Shown one piece after another: positions 37,441-48,473 of a DNA stretch of 64,000 nt. Both the position numbers and the translations under genes were made by a program. Position 1 is the stretch's first letter. Each line of letters starts with the position of its first letter. The notes below the pieces were generated by a model. The model had not been told where the DNA came from. It saw nothing but the letters and a program-made list of their open reading frames with translations, and made no database searches. This DNA is from Lepturacanthus savala (taxonomy: Eukaryota > Chordata > Actinopteri > Scombriformes > Trichiuridae). The stretch spans positions 4,718,501 through 4,782,500 of the forward strand of contig CM060462.1 of the NCBI GenBank assembly GCA_030544235.1, given 5' to 3'.

Positions 37441-37539
37441 CCATTGATAAACTAAACCATTAAAATGCTCATGTATTAGTGATAAAACCAGGTGTGATAC
37501 AGAAACATGTAGATATTTGTGTATTAACCCCTATTTAAC

Positions 37540-37960
37540 CAGGAAAACCTGAGATTTACAACATCTTTTTCCAGATTCTTCTATTCGGGATGAAAAAAAA
37601 TATGTCCCAAAATCACAGTATCAGAGTAAATTCAACTTCAATTGATCTATATGTAAACTAATTACATGAACTCATAGTGACTTTAATATGGAATATTAAC
37701 TAACAACTGTTTTATTATTAATTAATCAGTTGATTATTATCTTTAACAGTGAAAAATGTTGAACACTGTTTCTGGGAAACCAAAATGTCTTTGTTTCGCC
37801 CTGATCGACAGCACACGACCAAAATCTATTCAATTGACTAGAAACATAAGAAAATATTCACATTTGCGCAGCAGAACCAGAGAATTGTTTCTTAAAAATG
37901 TGATCAGAATTATAAACTGATTATCAAAGTGTTGATTTTCTGTTATTGCAGCTCTAGACT
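37540..37960 (+). repeat. MITE family B copy
   Basis: It contains GTGAAAAATGTTGAACACTG, AAAATGTCTTTGTTTCGCCC and a right end GATTTTCTGTTATTGCAGCTCTAG (37932-37955), the typical terminus of this family. It is related to 33570-33790. Confidence 0.65.
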
Positions 37961-38313
37961 TGATACATCCTACATTAAATACAGCAGTCATGCTTTAGTT
38001 GAACATGTGTTTTGCACCCTTATTATAATGTGTTGACTGGTTTATCCTTTAGTTTCTATATCAATCAGGTGTATATGAATACTTGACCAGGTGGTCACTT
38101 AATGAATGCATTTGACCAGGATTTTATTTATTTAAACGTCTTTCCTCACAAGTGTCACAAGAGGGTGCATCAGGCTGAGATGATTCCAGATGAAGTGAGA
38201 GCAGACTGTGTTGAATGTGTTTCTGTAGAAATGCTCTGCATACAGGGTCTGGAGTCAGATCCTCAGATAAGTGTCCACAATTAGTTCTTCAAAGAAGAAG
38301 CATTATTGAGCTG

Positions 38314-38851
38314 CAGTGGTGGAAGAAGTCCTCACATCCTTTACTTAAGTAAAAATACTAATACAGCTATATACAAATACTACATTACAAGTAAAAATTC
38401 ATGCATGAAACATTTCACTCAAGGAAAATACATAAGTATTGGCTGTAAAATGTACATGTATGCAAGTAAAATGACTTGTTTCTTCCCTCTGACATGTATT
38501 ATATTATTAGATTAATATAATCTAATAATGCAGTGTGCAGCATTTTACTGTTTGTATTTATTTTAATTATTTCATATAGATCCAATGGCCGAGGGGTGGT
38601 CAGGCACCTCCAACGGGTCACTAGATAAATGAAATGATTGCACTTTTTTCAACTGTGTTGTATTTTAAAACCTGATTTTATTACCCATTGATTGAATTCT
38701 GCATCTGAAAAGTAACTGAGGCTGTGAGATAAATGTCGTGCAGCCTCTGAAATGTAATGGATTGAAGTATAAAGTAGCATCACATGGAAATACTCAAGTC
38801 AAATACAAGTACCTCAGAATTGTACTTAAGTATAGTGACTTTCCACCACTG
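38314..38851 (+). mobile_element. Non-autonomous hAT-type MITE, full length
   Basis: It begins CAGTGGTGGAAG and ends with the reverse complement, CTTTCCACCACTG. Subterminal ACTTAAGTA words are also inverted. CAG-starting termini are usual for hAT elements. The flanking 8-mers TTGAGCTG and CAGAGCTT agree at five of eight positions, compatible with an old 8-bp target duplication. The 538-bp interior has no coding capacity and contains an AT-rich palindrome (ATTAGATTAATATAATCTAA near 38506). Confidence 0.75.
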
Positions 38852-39605
38852 CAGAGCTTTGTTCTTATTTTCAGTCTCATTATCTTAACATGTCAGATTG
38901 CATGCAGGGACGGGTCAGCACAGGCCACTCACCATCTCTTATTCTCTCCTTCAGTCACAGACGTATGAACACACACAGAACATTAACAGGATTTCTGCAG
39001 CAGGTTGTTTGTTGCATGATTGGAGCTCTGAGCATCTGCACAGATTCACATGAACCGAATAAGGCCACTCTTACCATTAGTTACTAATAGCAGTGTTTTC
39101 ACAGATAACTGACACTCTCTGGTGATCATGATGTCTCACCTGAAGTAAAAGGGAAAAGTCAACAATGTGTATATTATGTCTGTATGGACAACTGAGAAAT
39201 CAGATCCAAACGTGTGTGTTTGATGTCTGTTTGTATGCTTTTTGTGTGTCAATTCAGAGCTGAGAGAATAAATTAATTTATATATTTTTTAGAAAATGAA
39301 AGCTCTACTACTTAAAAATGACTGTGGCCAATAAAGAGTCTCAAACAACTGAAATAATAATCGCAAAGTCAGACTCGAGTCGACATCTGCACTCACTGCC
39401 TTAAAACATTCACAGGTTCTGTTTCACGGCTCCAAATCCGAGAAAATCATGAAAGGCTTTTCAAGGAGGGCGAGGAGAAGATGGTGTACAGTAGACCCAT
39501 GTCAGTTTGTACAAATATAAGTGAAAAAAAAATATTTATTACCTGCATTGGAAGAAATTGTTTACTTATTGAATGTTACCTGTTTATGTAGAAAAGTTTA
39601 GATGT

Positions 39606-39611
39606 AATAAA
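39606..39611 (+). terminator. Candidate polyadenylation signal (distal pias1?)
   Basis: AATAAA followed within 30 bases by the GT/T-rich GCTGTGTGGTTCTTTC. It would give pias1 a 5 kb 3' UTR. A more proximal end cannot be excluded. Confidence 0.3.
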
Positions 39612-40329
39612 ATGCATTCTGTTACTGCTGTGTGGTTCTTTCTTTCTAAAGATTTTAGCTGCATAGTGTTTTTTCCACATCTTCGTCGACATCATCTCAT
39701 TCTATGACTGACTTGTATCTACAACTAAAAGCAAAAAGATTCAAATGTGACTAAATATAATATTAATGTGACTAAAACTAAATTAAAAATCCTTTTCAAA
39801 ACTATCGGTGAGGAAAAATGATTCTGTTTTGCACTTTTTCTCAGAAATATCTGTTACAGTATCAAAGTTATGACTGGCTAATCATGAATAAGACAAAAAA
39901 CATCATTTCCATGGAATATACTAAAACTAAATTAATAATCTGTCAACGTGACCAGGCTGGGTGGGAGGTGGAGTGATGAAGTTTTACCATCAGTGTCATA
40001 CTTGAATTTGAACACTTGATAGCAGCAGCGAGTCGTCTTCTTCTGTGATGGCCAAGAAACCAATTACGCAATTGACATAATGTCAACTCAATCCGCTGCC
40101 TCTCGACCTTCACTGCATAATCTATACTCAAATAAAGATTCGATATTATCGATTAGTTTATTAGTTGTTTATTTTCGGATTCAAAATGATTAGAAAACCC
40201 TATCGTGGGCATTACGCACGAGAAGCCTCCCCATTACGCACGGCGAGGCATTTCTTTCATACTGTCACTGCTGGGAACAGTGATGTTGGATGATGATGCG
40301 TCTTGGCGGGGCGCTGACAGGAGGGAGGG

Positions 40330-40407
40330 AGGGGGATAAAGGCGGATATATGGATCTCCAAGCTTGATTTGGACAGAAATGCGCGCATCTAGCTCAGTAG
40401 CATCTTG

Positions 40408-40450
<43 letters not shown>

Positions 40451-40479
40451 GTCTATCATTACTAGTGTAAGCTACTAAC
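40330..40479 (+). promoter_or_regulatory. Probable promoter and leader of the rxfp3-like gene
   Basis: GGGGGATAAAGGCGGATATA at 40331-40350 includes two TATA-like elements. Short upstream frames follow: ATG at 40351 (5 codons, MDLQA then stop) and ATG at 40379 (8 codons, stop at 40406-40408). Next come an (ATCT)n tract at 40411-40457 and the start codon at 40480. The transcription start was not determined, so the first short frame may not be transcribed. Confidence 0.4.
40411..40457. repeat. (ATCT)n tetranucleotide repeat in the leader
   Basis: About 10 ATCT units plus one variant (CTGT) end about 22 bases before the receptor start codon. Confidence 0.95.
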
Positions 40480-41466
40480 ATGAATGAAGATAATGACAGC
40501 CTGTGCTTAAACTGCTCCCTGAGCGCGCAAGACCGCTTCAGCAACCTGGAGGACATCGACGTGTCCGCGGACGGGAGCCCGGTCCTGAGGTTCCTCATCT
40601 GTCTCGTGTACTCCGTGGTCTGCGCTGCGGGTCTGGTCGGGAACCTGCTGGTCCTCTTCTTCATCAGGGTCAAACAAGAGCGGAAGAAGTCCAAAGTGAA
40701 CTTCTTCGTGCTGAACTTGGCAGTGACGGACCTCCAGTTCGTGCTCACTCTGCCATTCTGGGCCGTGGACACCGCGCTGGACTTCAGCTGGCCGTTTGGA
40801 GACGCCATGTGCAAAATCATCCTGTCTGTCACCGTGATGAACATGTACGCCAGCGTGTTCTTCCTCACTGCCATGAGCGTGACCCGCTACTGGTCAGTCG
40901 CGTCTTCTCTGAACAACAGCACGGCGCAGATGTCTTGTTCCACCAAGTGGATCTGCGCAATCATTTGGACTCTGGCGACTCTGGCGACTGCGCCAACGTC
41001 GATCTTCTCAACTGTGAGCAACGTGACCGGGGAAAAACTCTGTCTGCTGAGGTTTCCAGGTGGACAGCGCTGGTTAGCGGTCTATCACATACAGAAAATA
41101 CTCGTTGGCTTCGTGCTGCCGATGTTCATCGTGTCCATCAGCTACATCATGCTGCTGCGTTTCATCAGCAGTCGAACCATGAAAACCAGCAACCCCAAAC
41201 GGAGATCGCAAGTTACGAAATCCATCACCATCGTCTTGCTGTCCTTCTTTCTCTGCTGGATGCCGAACCATGCCATCACCCTGTGGAGCGTGCTGGTCAA
41301 ACTGAACGTGGCCAACTGGGACAGAGCGTATTACATAGTCCACACGTATGTGTTCCCGCTGACCGTCTGCCTGGCGCACACCAACAGCTGCCTGAACCCC
41401 GTCATTTACTGCCTCATGAGGAAGGAGTTCAGGAACAAGCTGAGGGATCTGATACACAGGGGATAG
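40480..41466 (+). CDS. rxfp3: Relaxin-3 receptor (RXFP3)-like GPCR, intronless
   Basis: 328 codons in one exon, as usual for RXFP3/4. Class A marks are all in place: N55 (GLVGNLLV) in TM1, D84 (NLAVTD) in TM2, FWAVDTALDFSWPFG before TM3, C111 pairing with C188, TRY (135-137) in place of DRY, CWMP (259-262) in TM6 and NPVIY (306-310) in TM7. MNMYASVFFLTAMSVTRY and LSFFLCWMPN are close to RXFP3, which couples to Gi for relaxin-3 or INSL5-type peptides. N-glycosylation sites lie at N11 and N181. The C-tail stops soon after TM7 (RKEFRNKLRDLIHRG), far shorter than in human RXFP3. Teleosts carry several rxfp3 paralogues, and I cannot say which this is. The family is certain, the subtype is not. Confidence 0.9.
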   Translation: MNEDNDSLCLNCSLSAQDRFSNLEDIDVSADGSPVLRFLICLVYSVVCAAGLVGNLLVLFFIRVKQERKKSKVNFFVLNLAVTDLQFVLTLPFWAVDTALDFSWPFGDAMCKIILSVTVMNMYASVFFLTAMSVTRYWSVASSLNNSTAQMSCSTKWICAIIWTLATLATAPTSIFSTVSNVTGEKLCLLRFPGGQRWLAVYHIQKILVGFVLPMFIVSISYIMLLRFISSRTMKTSNPKRRSQVTKSITIVLLSFFLCWMPNHAITLWSVLVKLNVANWDRAYYIVHTYVFPLTVCLAHTNSCLNPVIYCLMRKEFRNKLRDLIHRG

Positions 41467-42006
41467 TGTGTTTGGAGAAGGTTGTGGATGAGCGCGCGCA
41501 ACGCGTCGACCGACAGTCACCGAAAGCGCACAGAGGGCGCACAGGAAAAAAAAGGCACAAGTTTGTCAGATTGTGCTGGTTATAAATGTGACTTTCATCC
41601 GCGCTTTTAGTCTGTAAAACGTAACGTGGCTAAAATATCTATAGTGAAAGCACTCGAGGTAGGACCCGTTGTTTTATGACCTTTGAGGCACTGCTTGCAA
41701 AATGCCTGTTAGTAGTGATGTTTCTCCACAGTCTAAACGCGTAATTGCGCACGGCATTAGTGTGTTCACATTACGAAACGTAGCTCAGAGCGCGTTCCTC
41801 ATCTGTGAATGTCTCAGCTAATAATAATATAACTTGTGTGTGATGCGCGTCTTTATAAGACAAACATCGATGCAAACATCACCTCATCACATCACGTCAT
41901 GTTTTATGCTGTAGGTGCCAACATCAAAGGTATTACCATAGAGTGCGTAAAATATAATGAATGTTGTAAATACACAAAGAAATCTGTATGCACTGTGTGA
42001 TGAGAC

Positions 42007-42012
42007 AATAAA
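42007..42012 (+). terminator. Polyadenylation signal of the rxfp3-like gene
   Basis: AATAAA in GAGACAATAAAACTAAG, 541 bases after the stop codon and just before the MITE-derived sequence begins. It gives a plausible compact single-exon transcript. Confidence 0.5.
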
Positions 42013-42034
42013 ACTAAGAAAAGTGGAGAAAAAA

Positions 42035-43100
42035 CAACTGTACTAAAGTACAATTTTGAGGTGGTTGTATTTTACTTGAGTATTTCCATGTGATGCTACT
42101 TTATATGTCACTCCACTACATTTCAGAGGGAAATATTCTACTTTCTACTCCACTACATTTTCTGACAGCTTTATACATTCAGATGCAGATTTGACACGAT
42201 GGAAAGATAATACATCAAGCTTTAACACACAAAGATGAAACCAGTGGTTTTGTCTTATGGCGTCTTATAATCAGCAATGTGTAGTTGGTGGAGCAGGGGT
42301 TAATGCTGTTCCCTCACAGCAGGAAGGTCACAGGTTCAAGACCTCTTTGGTCCTGGGTCTGGGACCTTTCTGTGTGGAGTTTACATGTTCTCCCTGTGTC
42401 TATGTGGGTTTTCACCAGGTTTTCAGGGTCCCTCCCACAGCTGCGGTTAATCAGAGACTCTAAATTGTCCATAGGTGTGAGTGTGTGAGTGAATGGTGTG
42501 TGTGCTCCATGATTGGCTGGTGACCATCTGGGGTGTATCCCTGCCTCTTGCCTGTAACGCACTGGGATTGGCTCCAGCAGACCATGTGACCCTAATGAGG
42601 AATAAGCAGGTATAGAAGATGAATGAATGAATGTGTAGTCGGCTCACATTTCACATCTATATGTTGTTAGCAGTTCCACAAAATTCAGATGTTTTCCCTC
42701 TAAACTTCTGATGTGGCTTCAAATGAGCTGTTATTTCACTAAAAATCAAACATTCGAGAAAAAGTCAAATGCCATTAATCATCTTATGACTGATCATAAT
42801 TATCTGCTGACCCTTCAGAGTGGCCCAACCCCTACGTTGAGAACCACTGAATGAAACCAGCTAACTGTATATAAAGTAGTTGAAAATAGCTCCACCTCCA
42901 GCAGCTACAACAATAACATGCTGATCTGATGCTTACTGATAATGAAATGTATTCATATTTAATATATCACTCAATGGGGCTGTTCTTTTCCTTTAATAAT
43001 TAAAGTTCATTTGGCTGATACTGATGTACTTTTACTTGCGTAAGATTTTTAATGCAGAATTTATACTTCTAATGGAGTATTTTGTACTGTAATTGATTGT
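42035..43100 (+). mobile_element. Family A MITE interrupted by a SINE
   Basis: The left part (GTACTAAAGTACAATTTTGA, CATTTCAGAGGGAAATATTC) and right part (TGTACTTTTACTTGCGTAAG, GAGTATTTTGTACTG) are the inverted ends of the family. The interior runs GCGTCTTATAATCAGCAATG to CGGCTCACATTTCACATC and is split at 42286-42629 by the SINE. Confidence 0.6.
42286..42629 (+). mobile_element. tRNA-like SINE, copy 1
   Basis: It starts GGTGGAGCAGGGGTTAATGC (box A-like) and GGTCACAGGTTCAAGACC follows (box B-like GGTTCAAGACC). The body contains GGAGTTTACATGTTCTCCCT, and the end is GGAATAAGCAGGTATAGAAG plus ATGAATGA units. The flanks are identical 10-mers, AATGTGTAGT at 42276-42285 and 42630-42639, a clean target-site duplication. 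Confidence 0.8.
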
Positions 43101-43809
43101 ATGTTGCCAGATCATGCTGATGCTGACATGCTTTCATAATGTGATATGTGAATGAGCAGCTTTGTCACGACACAGTGGTGTTTTATTTGTAGTAAAGCCA
43201 GACTGAATATGTGATGGTGACTTTATTATTGTTAAAGCACTGAGTATATTTGCAGTAGTTTATGCTACACCACACTGTACATTAATCAACTAAGCCTGAT
43301 TTGAAGATTTGATCATAATGTTTCATTGAAATGCCCTTGATGATGATGATAATGATGACGAGGATGATAATGATGTACAAGGCTATTACTGTCCTAGGGA
43401 ATACTTGAATGTCGGTGTCTAGTGAAGTGTTGCTATGTCTCTGTCGTCTTCATCAGAGATGTGAACAAAATGAAATAAAATGAAATGGAACGAGATGAAA
43501 TGGCTGAGCATGAGCACGGAGGGTGAATGGGTTTGTGAGATGTAGTGCAGGTGCTCACACAGCTGGACGTCGTGTGGACATATTATCAGCATCAAGCTCA
43601 GTTTGAGTCTGACAGGATGGAAACTGGCTGCAGTTTGGAACCAAATGAACTGGACGTAAACAGGTATCGATGGAAGAATTCACAGTTTATTTACACAAGC
43701 TCCCAATGCTCTCAATCATAGGTGTTTCTATCCCATTCTGGATTCAAAAATTGAAGCTAGAAAAGTGTCATAACCATACAGTATTTGGTTGAAATGTACT
43801 GTTTTAACA

Positions 43810-43812
<3 letters not shown>

Positions 43813-43866
<54 letters not shown>
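43813..43866. repeat. (GT)n microsatellite
   Basis: Uninterrupted GT array of about 54 bp. Confidence 0.96.
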
Positions 43867-43867
<1 letters not shown>

Positions 43868-45099
43868 GTGATGTGAGGGGCAGAGGGTCCGGTTGGGGTC
43901 CAGTATTCAATTGACAAAGCTTTGATGTGTGAACTCACAATTTCTTCCAATCATTTTCACACTCGGTTCAATATTATGTCCAATTCTTTACAAAACTCCC
44001 CACACAGTTTGCTTTTTGAAACATTCACGTGAGCACAACGGGGAACCTTTTGTTGCAAAATGCACTTCAATCAACACTTCATGTTGCACTCAACAGTGAC
44101 TTGTGCTGCTATAACCGTAGCAACGCTTTCTCTGTGGATGGAAACATGCTGCAGACAAATGGAAAAATAGACTTGACATAAAGGATTTTTGTTAATACCC
44201 AAACAAACAGGGTTCTGCTTGTATTGAAATGTGCATGCAGGGAAAATAGTTGAGAATAGACTTGAGAATAGTACTGTATATAGTTGTCACTGTCATTTTG
44301 GGTAATTGTTTTCTATTTTCTTTTTCTGAATTACATTATACCACGAAAAGGGTAAAATCCTGAACCGCTGTAATCCCCTGTCACTTTTGTGATATGTTCC
44401 TTTATCACATATTGTTTTATATTACACATTTGAAATTGTTTTTAAATTTAGCACCACCAATTTTCACTGCTTGATTAGAAATATTTGAGGATAAATAAAT
44501 AGAGGAAAGAGAAACTTGTTATTATTTGCAATACTCTAAGTTATTTTTGCTCCCAGTAACACAGTAGACTTAGCACTGCTGTATTTGCAGCAGCACCATT
44601 CATTGGTGGATGAACTCCTGTATGTACAATACTAATGTTGATCCTGCACTGATGCTCAGGTGCAGGTCTTGAATGTGCACTGTGTGAGGAGGTTTGAAGA
44701 GGTCTACATGGCATTGAGTTGAGTGTGTTAATGCAACATGCAGTTAAACTGAGCATGGACTTTACTCTGATGGGAGATCTGTATTCAGCTGTTCAAAAAG
44801 ACGAATATTTGCATTTTTATTTTAGTGAGGGGAAGTAGTCGATGTAATTTCCCTTTATGGATATAATTTAATACTCAAAGCTAACATAAAACATCTATAA
44901 TCTTCTTGATGGCCCCAGCAGCACTATAGGAGCCTACTTAGCACAACTATACAATGAGGGGATGACTCACACAACTGTTTATACCTGTGGCTTTTGTGTG
45001 TATGGTAAACATCAGAGGTGCAGAGCACATGTGAGCTGAAACCTGATTTTGAGCCTCACACAAGCACCGTGACTTAACACTTGTGTGTTAATAAGCAGC

Positions 45100-46430
45100 G
45101 ATGTGCATGAAAACCCTCCCAACCCCATTGGAGGAGCAGAATCAGGACACAGGTCTGGAAAATACTGTTATCAACATCTCAGATAGTCCCCACTCTGAAT
45201 CCTGTAAATCTCTTTTCTCTGACAGACTCTCCTATGCCTCTACCTATAGTGCTAACCATTTCCTCCCCCAGATAGACCTATTTAAATTCTGTCATCTGTA
45301 TTTGAAGGCATGGTATAACAACCAAAGCCTTCCCAGTACTGCTGGCTCTTCTATTGTTGAAACTGAGGAACCTTCTCATTCTCATTCAGACCTAAATCTA
45401 CATTTTTTCCCAGTAACAATGCCTGTATGGTAGCTTTTCTTAAAAAGGCTTTCAGCAAGGTAGCTCTGCTCTTTCAGAAATATCTCTCCACATGTTTAAA
45501 TCTAACTAAAAAGGCAAAGGTGAAGCATTACTCCTGTTGTATAAAGATGAAGAACTGATGCTGGCAGAGGCAATTAAATAATGCTAATCCTAATCTTAAG
45601 TATATACCCTCCTATCATTTGTACAAGACACAAAAGTTAAAGTTATCCATGTTGAGGATTGAGGATGCTTTTCTTACAACTATGAGAGTTTACTAAACAA
45701 ATATTGACCCTCCAGAAGGTCTTTATACTTTTAAGCAGCATTTAACACCAAGACAGAGTGAGTTAATGCCACCTAATGATTTTCTGCTTTTCTGTTCTCT
45801 TGTATCTTCTCTAGTGACATGATGTTTCTTTTGTTTTCAACATCTGACTCTTTTTTTGCTCTGTGTTTTTCTTTGGACCTTCTGACCCCGCCCACTCCTT
45901 TGTTTGGCTTCCAGCTATTATTAATTAGGCACACCTGATTTCTGTTCAACTGATTGGCTTGTAGGTATTTAAGCCCAGTGTGCCTGTCAATCTGTGTGAG
46001 TTTGTGCCTGAAATCACACTGTTCTTAAAGGGCAAAGCTGGTGCAGACAAAATCCTGAATGTTGCTCTGCATGTTTGTCTTTGAACTGAAGCCTGCAATG
46101 GTTTCTCCCTAACTAGTCGACATATTCATACAGATTAAGAGAACAAGTCTTTAGGAGGAGGAATACATGCAAACATGCAACCCTTCTCTTGAAAACTTGT
46201 TGTTTTACTGCATTGATAATGTGTTTTTCGGTTTTGTTAGAGGTGCCGAAACTCACCTTTTGGACTTCCATAAGTAAATAAACTTCATAAATCCTAACAA
46301 AATTATTGACATTAGAATACAGCCAAAGAGAAATCTCATTTCTGGATCTCTTATGCAGTAAAGAGGAAAATAGGGATCTGCATACTTCTATTTAAAAAAG
46401 TTCATTCACAACATTTGATAAATAATAATA
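45100..46430 (+). mobile_element. Decayed retroelement (Penelope-like RT?)
   Basis: 46206-46275 reads YCIDNVFFGFVRGAETHLLD, then FHK and a stop. This resembles the catalytic RT motif YIDD-FF-W-G-----L--FH seen in Penelope-like reverse transcriptases. 46324-46392 in another frame reads REISFLDLLCSKEENRDLHT, then SI, matching the following FLD ... L-T-S-Y block. Upstream, 45101-45433 is an open frame of 110 codons and 45600-45790 has further protein-like text, possibly the N-terminal part. 45830-46130 looks like a separate insertion. All frames are broken. Confidence 0.5.
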
Positions 46431-47789
46431 TCCTTATTATCTGCAAAATACAGGATGACTTTGAGTTTAAATCTGTGTTAATTAATACATTAATAAGGAC
46501 GTTTACTGTCAGTGCTGTAAAATTCTGAGCTACTTGTTCTTTACTTGACTTCAGAGACAGATATTGTACTTTTTTACTTCTATTCTATCTATTAAATAAT
46601 AACTATTAAAGCCCATAATGAGTTTAAAAACTATCATGTATTGCTGCCAGTCTCAAAATGGCCTGGTGTGATATTTCAAATGTTCTTATATCTAGTGAGG
46701 CTTCACTGTGCAATTCTCTTTCAATGTTTTGACATTTTATATGTTACCTTGCTGCTTCTGGTCTTTACGTCATAATGAAGATGTTGTGAATATCTGGAAA
46801 TGTCAGCTTCCAGGTTGATGGGAGGACTCATTTTATGCCCATGTAATATGCACCTTAAACACTCACCACGGTTCTCATTGTTAATGAAACAGAAAATGCA
46901 CCAAGAAAAAACGAGGGGAGGCACAACCTGCTGAAAAGGACTGAGTGCAATGGAAAGAGCTCAGAGAGCATTTTGTCTCTTAGGAGATGAAGAGGAATAA
47001 ATAGTAAATGAGAACAAATAAAAAGGGATGTGATCAAAGAAGAAGGTGCGAAACAGCTTTCAAATCACACAAGAAGTGTCATAGTAGCCTCTCCTCCACC
47101 TGTGATCGGGAAAAACATATATTTCCCATTTAAATTTACTTTTTCTGTCCAGCAATATATATGCATATTTAGAAAAACATGTGACATTGAAGAGTAATTC
47201 ATTATAAAGCTGCAGTTGGTTATCCTTCCAGTATGTTGCTTAGTCATCGGAGCCTTCATCATATACTAACATCTGCTTCAGCACGTCATTCTACATAAGG
47301 GGAAAATGTTGTTAATTATAATAAGGAATAATCATTTCATTGGAACATTTGGATTTTCCATGTTTAAATTCATATTCATGTGAAATCTTTTAAGTTGTGA
47401 GTTCATGAGAAATTTGTGTCCTAAACTGTGGTTGTAGACCAGAAGAGGCTGAAAAACCCCCAGTGGAGTGATTCCGCAAAAATGTCATCTTTTTTTTTTT
47501 TTGGAAACATTTAGGACATTCCCCAAATGAGCTGTACCAGGAAACAGGCAACCTTTCCAATAAAACCAAGTATTTGATGATGTCTTCTAAGGGACATGAA
47601 CTCAATAACGTTAATGGATGAAACACGTGAATTTGGCTCTTTATACTATGGCTAAATCCATGTCTTTACAACATGGATCTTATAACTAAAGGTGTATTTT
47701 AGCAGCCGCTTGCTGAGAATGCAATGTACAAACAACTGAGGCATAAAATTAATTTAAACGCCTCTGACTTTATATTCAAAGGTCCTAAA

Positions 47790-48180
47790 TACTTAAGTAT
47801 TATCAGAAAAATTTACTTAAAGTATCGAACATAAAAGTACTAATGATACAGATTGTGTTATATTTTATAGAGTTATAGTTTATGTGTGATTTTATGTGTT
47901 TTAATTAATTCATTGGACGAATAGCAAAAGTACTACATCCTATTATATTATTCTGTATATGAGTATAGTAGCAGTGGTAGTAACATGTTTGTTTAATACA
48001 TTTTATACAGTGAGTTACACATTTAAAAGGAAAAGAACGACAATTTAACAGCAGAATATTAAAATATGTTATTTTATGTCAAAACTTAAACTGAAAAGTA
48101 ACTAAATCTGTCATATAAATGTAGTAAAGTACAATATTTACCTGTGAAATGTAGTGGATCATGTTGGATTTATTTCAATA
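47790..48180. repeat. Family A MITE relic
   Basis: Words such as AAGTATTATCAGAAAAATTT, ACTTAAAGTATCGAACATAA and GTAGTAAAGTACAATATTTA belong to the same ACTTAAGTA-rich family as 38314-38851. Ends are decayed. Confidence 0.55.
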
Positions 48181-48423
48181 GTGGACATTGATTGGAGGCA
48201 AATTTGCTTTGGCAGCAACTTAAACAATTACTTTAAATTAACACAAATTATTCATATTCAATAAACCTCTGCATTTTGTGTAGATACAGTTTGATTGAAA
48301 CATGTTTTAATAAAGGAATTTGAGCTCTTTGATGTTTGACTATTCACTAACTTTTACTCCGATACTATTTGGTCACATAAATACTACACTAATTATTTTA
48401 GTATAATACGAAAATAATTAATA

Positions 48424-48470
48424 GACCTTTCTGTGTGGAGTTTGCATGTTCTCCCTGTGTCTGCATGGGG
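48424..48470 (+). mobile_element. Internal SINE fragment
   Basis: GACCTTTCTGTGTGGAGTTT, then GCATGTTCTCCCTGTGTCTG. This is a 47-base piece of the SINE body lying just upstream of the copied MITE flank and SINE copy 2. Confidence 0.75.
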
Positions 48471-48473
48471 GAG

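Larger units (their letters stand above)
34574..40479. other. pias1 3' UTR and spacer before the receptor gene
   Basis: The 3' UTR starts at 34574. Its end is uncertain: a canonical AATAAA with a GT-rich stretch after it lies at 39606-39611, and earlier AATAAA sites occur at about 39268 and 39343. The first 2 kb (to about 36650) look like UTR, with (AT)n and (CTT)n tracts. Open frames there, including one of 197 codons at 35557, show no protein-like composition. From 37 kb the spacer is mostly MITE-derived. About 36780-36990 is AT-rich with TTAATTAATGC words and is otherwise unexplained. Confidence 0.6.

Noticed and set aside
41074..41520. 148-codon minus-strand frame under the receptor
   Set aside because: A complement shadow of strongly GC3-biased coding sequence. 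No domain or promoter.
45830..46030. LTR or promoter-like segment (ACCCCGCCCACTCC ... TATTTAAGCCC)
   Set aside because: It looks like a repeat-borne promoter, but I found no paired LTR, primer-binding site or target duplication.
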